Part shown: in pieces, positions 43,701-52,700 of the stretch
Numbering within the stretch: position 1 is the first letter of the stretch
How the letters are laid out: the number at the start of each line of letters is the position of its first letter
Source of the DNA: Nocardia flavorosea NBRC 108225
Lineage (GTDB): Bacteria > Actinomycetota > Actinomycetes > Mycobacteriales > Mycobacteriaceae
Direction of reading: 5' to 3'
Length of the DNA stretch: 64,000 bases
Assembly (NCBI RefSeq): GCF_001613385.1
Contig: NZ_BDCG01000015.1
Span: 124,001 to 188,000, forward strand
Notes under the pieces: generated by a model
What the model saw: only the letters and a program-made list of their open reading frames with translations
What the model was told of the DNA's origin: nothing
Database searches by the model: none
Translations under genes and position numbers: made by a program

Positions 43701-46700
43701 TTCATGCCCGATTGGAAACCAACCGGGCGGAGTATCTCCGCGGACGTGCCGACAGCCTCGACGCGACCGGCCGGACGGACGATGCGGCGGCCTACCGTGA
43801 TCACGCCGACCAGGCCGATTCGAGCGCGGCCCGCCACCGGGACGAGGCCGACGGCTTCTGGGAGGCTGCCGGCGGGCGGCCAGAGTGGGATACCGGGCAC
43901 CGCTACCCGTTCGCCGACTCGACGCTGCCTGCCGATGACTCCGGTCCGGGGATCGGGCGACGGTCGCCGGAGGAGATGTTCCGCGGCGAAGACGGGAAGT
44001 TGCACGCCGAGGGGGATCCGCCGGAGACGTTCCGGAGTGCGGACGGTCTGCTGCACAAGCCCGGTGACCCCGGGGGCACCTACCGTGACGAGTCCGACGG
44101 TTTGCTCCATGAACCGGGCGATCCGGAGGGCACCTACCGCGACGACGACCCGCCGCACAAGATGCACCGGCCGGGCGACCCGCCGGACACCTCCCGGGAC
44201 CAGCGGAACGGCCTGCACGGCCCGGACGGGTTGTATGTCCAACAGAGCACGACGAGCGGATACAAGTTCGAAGCGGACAAAGGACCGTGGACTCCCCACC
44301 GGATCGACGATACGAACACCCCGGCCGAACGGCGGCAAGCCTGGGAGGAGGCGCTGCAGGCCCGGGATGCGGTGATCCGCGATCGAAACACGGCACGAGA
44401 AGCCGTCCGGGACCATGCGGAAAAGTTTCTGAGGCTGGCACAGCAGTACGGGATCGATATCCCTCAGCGATCCGACGGGAAACCGGGTAATCGATATCAA
44501 TCCGCTGACGACGTCATCCATCTCTCGAAGAGTAAGCTCCAGACCGAGATCGACCGGATGCTCGCGGAAACCGAACGCCGCGCACCGGAGGAGCTGGCGG
44601 AGCGGGAGGATTTCCTCGACGAACTCCAGCAACTGTCGGCGGATTTCCACGATCTGACGCCGGATCTGGTCAAGGCCTCGAAGGATATGGGCGAAGCCGC
44701 GGCGATGGCGTACGCCGTCGATACCGTCGAACGGCCCGGTGCGATCCTGCTCGTCCCGTTCAAGGGCGCCTTCGATGGGAGAGACGTTGTCGATGTCGCG
44801 GCCCTGGTGCCGGGAACCAACGGGCGGCCGCCGAAACTGATCGTGGTCGAAGCCAAAGGTGGTTCGAGCTGGGAACTCAAAGCAGCTGATGTGTACGACC
44901 CACAGACCCGTGCGATCGAACGGGCACAGCAGGGCTCTCCCGAATATCTGCGCAGGACCCTGAATCTCGATCAGAATCTGCAGCGATTTCTCACCGAAAC
45001 GCTGGAGGAGATGCGGGCCCGCGGTATCGATCCGAGGAGCCCGGCCGGCGAGGCACTCATCGATGCCCGCAAAGAGCTCCTCGCAGCACACCGTGATGGC
45101 AGCCTGGAGATCGAATACCACTTGGTGCACGCCAATGACAAGGGTGCGATACGGGCCGCCGAGTTCGACCTGAATCCCACGGATCCACCCGGTCGAGTGC
45201 GGGTCGAGATGGACCGAATCGGCGGACTCGACCGGGATACCCGTATCGGTACCCGGCTCGACGATCTGTCGGCCGAATCGGGGCCCGACCGGGACGGGAC
45301 CGAGTCCGAACCCGAGACGCGGGCGGAGCCGCCGGAGGAAGACGGTCCGGAGGCAGGCGCCGGTGCGCGACGACCCGATGCCACGGCACCCCTCGACGAT
45401 GCCCTGGCCGATGCCATCGCCCGCCGCGACGAACTATCCGGCCGGATAGCCGAAATTGCCCGCGACCTGCGCGTCGAGGTGGCCTCGGGCGCCTGGGAGC
45501 CGGATCGGATCGCGGCGACGATCCGCGACCTCGCGGGCCGCGACCTCGATGCCTCGGACAGCCGCCGGGTGGATGACCTCGCCGAACTCATGCCCCAGCT
45601 GGTTCGGGCCGAGGACCAGGCACGGCTGTTCGCCGACCGCGTCGAATACGACCGTTTGCTCAACGAGCGGCAGGCCCTCACCAGGGAACGGGAATTCCTG
45701 CGCGCGAAACTCACCGATCGCGCGCGTAACCTCGGCCTGGAGGAGCCCAGCACCTGGGCCGAGCAGGATCCGGATGCGCGCGAGGAAGCGATTCTCGGGC
45801 TCGAGGTCCAGACCCGCGTCGATACCATCCATCACCCGGGGGGTCTGGACGAGGCCCCCCACAGCGACCGCCACCCGGTCGGTGGTCGAGAACAGGAGTA
45901 CCGGCGGACGCTGCTGGAGAAGCTGATCGCCGACAGTGAACGATTCGACGATCTCGCCACCACACTTCGCGAGATCGACGAGCGCATCGCAGGTATGGAC
46001 CGGGCCCCGGAAGGGCTGGGCCGCCCGCAACCGGAGGATGTCGTCGCGGAGCTGGAGCATCTGGCGCGCAATCGCGCCGCCGAACTGCACCGGATCAAGC
46101 CACGACGGTCCATGCGCGACGATCTGGCCGGGCGACTGGACGTGGGTGACCCGGAGGAGACGCTGACTCCAGACCGGCTGGACGATACTCTGGCCGCCGC
46201 GCAGGACCGGGCTGAACGGGCACACACCGAAGGCCGTTTTTCCGCGGATGATCTCGCGGCCACACTCCGCGATCTCGAGGGGTTGGCGGATGCCGCACGC
46301 GATGTGAACGCCGCACACATCCGTATCGGCCGGATACAGGACGATATGGCCCGCGTCGCGGGTGCGTGGCGGGCGCTCGCGGAAGCCGAGGGCGGCCGGA
46401 TGGTGACCGACCGTGTGGGCCTGGTGGAGGGCGACTCTCCCCGCATCATCGTGTACGGCCCGCGTCTGAACCCGGCCGATCCACGGGGCGACCACGACGC
46501 GGCATTGGCCGACGCGCTGCGCCGCGATCCGGCCGCAGCGCTTGCCATGGTGCGTCCCGAAACAACGGTCGAATACCGGCGAGTTCTGGCCGGCCGTACC
46601 GGCGACCGGCGGGTGGAGGACATGGATCCGCCGGAGGTGGAGCATCTGAGCACCGGCTGGGTTGCCGGCCGCCGGCTCGATATCACCACCTGGCGTGACA

Positions 46701-49700
46701 GCCACGGCACCGTGCACACCGTGGATCCGAGCCGCCCCAGCTGGCGAACCGGGCGCGACGACAACCCGCCTCCGGACAAGTTCACCCCCAAAGACCCGCC
46801 CGACGGCGTCAGCGGGTGGGCGATGACCGACGTCGTCAACGACATCACGCTCCCGGCCGATGAGGTTCCCGCGGGGCAGATTCCGGAAAGCACTCTGCCG
46901 GTCAACGCCCCTCAGGCGCCGCAGCAGTACGACACCTCCGGCGTCGATCCGAAGGATATATTCACCCAGCACTGGGGTGCGGACTCCTACAACATCGTGC
47001 GTTTGCTACTGATGGCGGCGCTGGTGCCGAAACACCCGGCGGTCAAGAGCTGGATCCAGCGGCATCCCGAGATCGGCCGGTGGGTACAGGAGCGCCCCTG
47101 GCTGCAGAAACTGCCGCCCTTCGGAACCGTTTTCCGCGACTACGAATGGTTCGCGCCACCGGAACGCGACGTCCAGCCGCTGCACCGCGGCTGGGATGTC
47201 ACCGACCACACGCCACCACCGGCCGGCGCCGAAATCCCCGACGGATTGCGCCGCCGATGGGAGACCGATATCGAGGCATGGCGCGAAGTCCAGCAATGGG
47301 CGGATGGCGAATACGACCGCTTCCGCAGCGACGATCGCGATATCGACCGAATCGCCGAGGGGATCGATCGGCATCGGCGGTCCGAGCAGCAAGCAGCGGC
47401 CCGGGAGGGCATCGATACGGTCCGCGAGCGGTTGGTCCGCGAACTCGGCGGAATCGATCCGAACGGTGACGTGCCCGCACAATTGGCGCGTATCGAAATC
47501 ACGATCGACCGGGTGGCCGGCGAGCTGGCGGACCGGTTCGTTTCCGCGGACTCCGCCGCGATCCGCCATACCGTCGAACAGATCCGGGAAATGCTGGTGG
47601 GTGTGGTCGATCCCGCCGAGATCGTGCCGGGAGCCGATCCGGACGAGATCGTGCGCCTGGTCGACCCCGACGCCATCGTCGATCGCCTGGCCCCGCATAT
47701 GCGAGTCGAGGTCCCCGAGTTCACCCGGGACAACCTGCTCCGCATAAAGAACCATCTGATGCGCGACGAACACCGGGTCCGGGACTACACCGACCCCGCA
47801 GCGGGTTTCGTGATGCGGCCGATGGATCAGCTCGCCGATGTCGCGGAGGCATGGAACCGGCTGCAGGCCGGTACGCCGCTACCGCAGGATTTCGTGTTGC
47901 TGCGCGATGCGTTGATCGAAGCCCAGTACCTGACCGACCATCCGCTGGCCACCTGGAAACAAGCCAACGCCCATGCGATTCGGCTCGGTTATCACTGGGA
48001 CGCAGACCGTCCGCCGCTGACCGGTTGGCGGGCCGGCCGGCCCTACGCTCCGGAACCGGTGCAGCGGCACCCACTGCTTCCCCCGGAGCCGGGGCCGGCT
48101 CCGCCGCATTCGCCGGACGGTCCGGACTACACCCCGGGGCCGGCCCCCGCCGTGGGCTCGGCAGGTGACGGCACACCACCGGATCCGCCTGTACCCGCCG
48201 GACCGTCTTTGTCGCCGGACCCGGACGAGCCCGAAAGATCTCCCGGGACCGCAGGGGACGAATCCGCGCTGGGCAGGGATCGGCACGAGTCGCGTCCGGT
48301 TGGCGATCTGGACGATCCGGACGGCCCGGATGCGGCCTGGTTCGACCGGATGGAGCTGGAGCAAGCCGAATGGGCGGCCCGGATGGCGGCCGACCATGCC
48401 GACTGGTACCGGGAAATGGCGGCCGCACATCCGGGCGAGAACTTGCTCCGGTTCCATGCCGAACAGGCGCAGTGGCTGGTGAAGATGGAGCGGGAACGGG
48501 TCGATTGGCTGCGTCGTGTGCACGCAGATCGAGCCGCGTGGCGGGCGGAGTGGCGGGCCACGCAGCTACGCCGCCTGGCGGACGCCGACCCAGAGAACTG
48601 GGCCGCGGGGCAGCGGGCGGAGCTGGCGGAATGGTCCGCGCGGATGGCCGCGGAGCGGGTGGAGTGGTTGCATCGGATGCTGGATCCCGGGGACGGTGAG
48701 ACCCCGCCGGACACACCACAACCGCCGGCGCCACCGGAAGATCCTGATGGGTTACCACACGCCCCGGGTACGCCGCCGCAACGTCCGCCCACATCGTCCG
48801 GCGGGGAGGCGCGGCCCCGAACCGATGAAGCGCCCGCTCATGAACCGGCCCCGGCGCAGGGTGTCCAGAGCCCGCCGGAGGAGGGGGAGCAGTCCGGTAG
48901 CGGTGCGGGATCGGACGGGTCAGCACCGGGCGGACCGCCCCGGCCCGCGGATGAATCCGGCGGAAGTGCTCCTTTCACGGGCGATCCGCTGCGTGATCTC
49001 GCGGCATTCCTGCGTGCCGAAGCAGACCGGCCCGCTCAACTCGATGCGCGAACGCCCGCAGGCGGCGATGCCGAACGGATACGCCGATTCGCTGCCGCGC
49101 TCGGGCTCGAAGCAGTTTTCGGTGAGCTGCGAGATCCCGCTGCCGCGCTCGCCGAACTGGCTGAAATCGCCCGCGCGCGCGGCTTCCTCGACGATGTGGA
49201 AAACGCTCCACGGATGCGTTACCCCGCCGATTTCGCCGAGCTCACCGCGACCGAGCGTTACGGCGGCGAGGAGTACTGGCACAACGAGGCCGATCCCGAA
49301 ACCGCTCGAGGGATCCGCGAGGAACTTCGGCGTGCCGGGCTGCCGGTAGAAGAGCCTGCGCGCAACGCGCTGCCCACGGCAGAGGCGGTTCCCCCGATCG
49401 GGGCCGAGGCGAGGGCGGGCGAGTCGATGCGACCCCGGCCCGAGGGAGCACCGGAGTATTCCACCGCCGATACACCGGAACCGGCGCGAGGGATGCCGCG
49501 GGTGGAGTCCGCACAGGAGACGGTGACGGTGCTGGCCCGTGCTTTCGGGCTGGACACTGCCGCACTGACACCGGAGCACCTGGGCGCGACCATATCGGAG
49601 TTGCGCTATCGCGTGCTGCTGCGGGCGGCGGCGGTCGAGGCATTGGCCGCGGCGAATCAGCGGGTACTCGCCGAACCGGAGCCGCGCGCGCGGTCCCAGC

Positions 49701-52700
49701 TCGAGTCGGCCCGTACTGCCTGGGCCCGGCGACTCGGGATCGATCCGGCGGCACTGTCCAGGGATCCGGACACTGTGGCGGCCGAAGCGCGCGCTCGTAC
49801 GCACCGGATGGCCGGCGATATCGCTGTGCTCGCGGATGCGGCTCGCGCAGCCGATCGATCGGACGAGGCAGTGGCCGCGGCGGCGCCCGTCGATACCCGC
49901 CGATATACCGTCGAGATCGAGGGAGACCGTGTCGGGGTGCGGCTGGTCGCCGCCGCCGACGACGAATCCTGGCGCGTTGAGGAAGCCGAACGGTTTCCGG
50001 CGCCGGTACCGGGAGCGGAGCCCGAATTCGCGCCGGGGCCGCGGTCACTGTTGCGGCGGGTCTGGGAGTGGTTGCGCGATACCGCCTTCCTGGGACAGAC
50101 GCCGAAGTACCCGTCGGGTTCCGGAATCGACAGTGCCGGCCAATCGATGCTCAGCGATATGGCGGGTGTCCCGCTGCGGCAGGAAAAGGACCCCTCGCCG
50201 GCGCCGGGCGACGAGTACGAGGTTCTCGGAACCAAGTTCAACCCCGTACGGATCGTCAAAGAGGCCGTCGAGCTGTTCCGCAGGCGAGAGGTCCTTCCGT
50301 TACTGCGTCGGCTGACCTCACGGGTCGCCGACCGCAGTGGCGAATACGATCCGCCACCGACCGAGGACGGCGAACAATACCGGTACTGGCTCGACGAGGC
50401 CGACCCGGATCTCGTGCGGGCCGAACTCGGTGTCGAACTCGACGACCTGCGGCGGCAGGCCGCGATCGAGGCGGGAGACAGCGGTGAGCGGGCGGTACCG
50501 CACGAGGCCGAGACAAATCGGCCGGAGCCGGACCGACAAGCCGATCGGCTGCCGCGCAGTGCCGGGGAAATCGGCGAATGGATAGCCGAATTGTCCGATG
50601 CGGTGGCTCACCGAGACAACCTGCTCGATGAGCTGCGGGCAGCTGCACAGGATCTGGGTGCCGAACTCGGCGCACCGACGGCGGACGCTGTTCGCCTGCT
50701 CCGTGACCACCTGGTGTATCAGCAGGCTCGGCGGATAGGTGCGCTGACCGGCCTGGCCGAAGCGGCCCGGCGGTACAACGCGGAGCACGCCGATATCCCG
50801 TACAGCGACAGTGTGTCCTTCTTCGATACCGACCCGCTGGGCCGGTTCCTGCGCGAGGTCGTCGTCGCCCAAGGCGGTGACCCGCGGCTCCTCGACTGGC
50901 GTGGAGTCAACAACGGCGGTGAACCGAGCCGCGAGTGGGGCGATCTCTACGACTCCGATCAGCCGGGTCGCGATGACGGGCGCCGCAGCTTCCTGGAACG
51001 GGCGTTGCGCAGAGACCAGATCAGGGACGAGCGGGCCGTCTGGGCGCAGATCCTCGGGGATATCGACCTGAACAGGCTCGACGCCGACAATCTGGCCGCC
51101 ACGTTGACCGCTGAGCTGGCCCGTATCCAGGCGGCCGCCGAGAAACTCACGGAATTCGCCGAACGCGCCGGCGAATTCCTCCGGGCCGACGCCGGAATAG
51201 CCGAGTTGACCGGACTGATCGGCGATATGGCCGCACAGGAGTGGGTCCTGGCGCAGGGCGGCGCAATGCTCGATGAACCGGCCGGTCTCGCTCTGGTACC
51301 CGGATCCGCTGCGGACGGGCCTATGCGGTTGGTGGTGTTCGACGCCCGGCTGGAACACGATCGGATACTTGCCGGCGCGTTGGCGCGCTATCCGGATCTC
51401 GCGTCTGCGGTGGGCGACGGTACGGTGGAAGTGACGTACAAGATCATCGATACACGCCCCGGACAGCCCCTGCCCGAAGGTGGTGCCGGACCGGAGCGGA
51501 TCACCGTCGTCGACGCGGGGACGCCACGGGTCCGGCATTTCGCCGGTGTGGTCGAGGGCCGGCAACTGGAACTCACCGTGATCGACGACGGCTCCGGTTG
51601 GCGGCTGATTCCGGATGAAACCGCCGCAGCCGCTTCGGAACAAACGCCCGGAAGCGAACTCCCAGCTGATTCGGAGAACGATACTGCGGCACCGGAAGCG
51701 GCGCGTCGTCTCGGACTGTCTGTCGAGGAACTGGCCGATTCGCACAAGCTCGCCACGAAACTCGATATCCTGCGCGCCGAAAACGAGATCCGCGCCGCGC
51801 GTATCGAATCGATCATCGACTACGCCCGGACCGCCTGGGATATCGACACCTACCACGATATCGAGCAGGCCCGCGAAAACCTGCTCCACCGGATCGCTCC
51901 GGAATCGACGGAACCGGTGACGGCACGGCAGGTTGCCGAAACCCTCGCCCATCCCGATACCCCGGCCGCCCGCCGTAGCCAGCAGATCGACGATCTCATC
52001 GGCTACGCGAAAGAGCTCGCCGCGCTGGATCCGGCCGCGGTCGATACCGCGACAGCGCGGCTGCTGCGTCGCCTCGACGCACTCGTCGGGACAGTGCAGG
52101 TACACACGGTCGACCAGGTCGGCGAGACGATACGCAACCTGGCACCACGACAAGGTGATAACGAACGGCTGGCCGCGGCCCTCACCGAATACCTCGGCGC
52201 ATTGGGCGATATCGATATATTCGACCACCGCATCCACGGCGCGGACGCCGCCGATCCGCGGGTGGGAGTCAGTGAACTCCCGATGCACGACAAAGCGGTG
52301 CGTCATCTGCTGGATCTCATTGCCGATATCGGCGCGCTGGCCGGTGCCCCGGAGAACCTCGGCGTGCTCGACGCGGGCACAGCACTGCCGCCCTCTGCCG
52401 AACGTGGGGCAGACAGTGACTTCGCCCGCACCATCGGAGTCGAACTACCCCTCGCCGACCTGAATCGCTGGGACGAGGTTCTGGCCCGCCACCGCCGCGG
52501 CGAAATCGGTGACGACGATCCCGAACTGACGGACGTCCGCGCGCAACTGAGCCGCTGGAACGAGGTCTACGAGAAATACCGTGACGGCAAACTGGATAAA
52601 GACGAACGATTGACACCCGACCAGCTCGCTCGCATCCAGGCGGAACTACGCGCCGAGGTCGTGCAACGGTCCGCCGATATCGCGGCGGTCGCGGAACTGA

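Noticed and set aside
42065..45130. Long minus-strand frame of 1,021 codons opposite the giant gene
   Set aside because: Arg/Gly/His-rich mirror of high-GC coding DNA. The plus-strand frame has domain motifs and runs unbroken across it.
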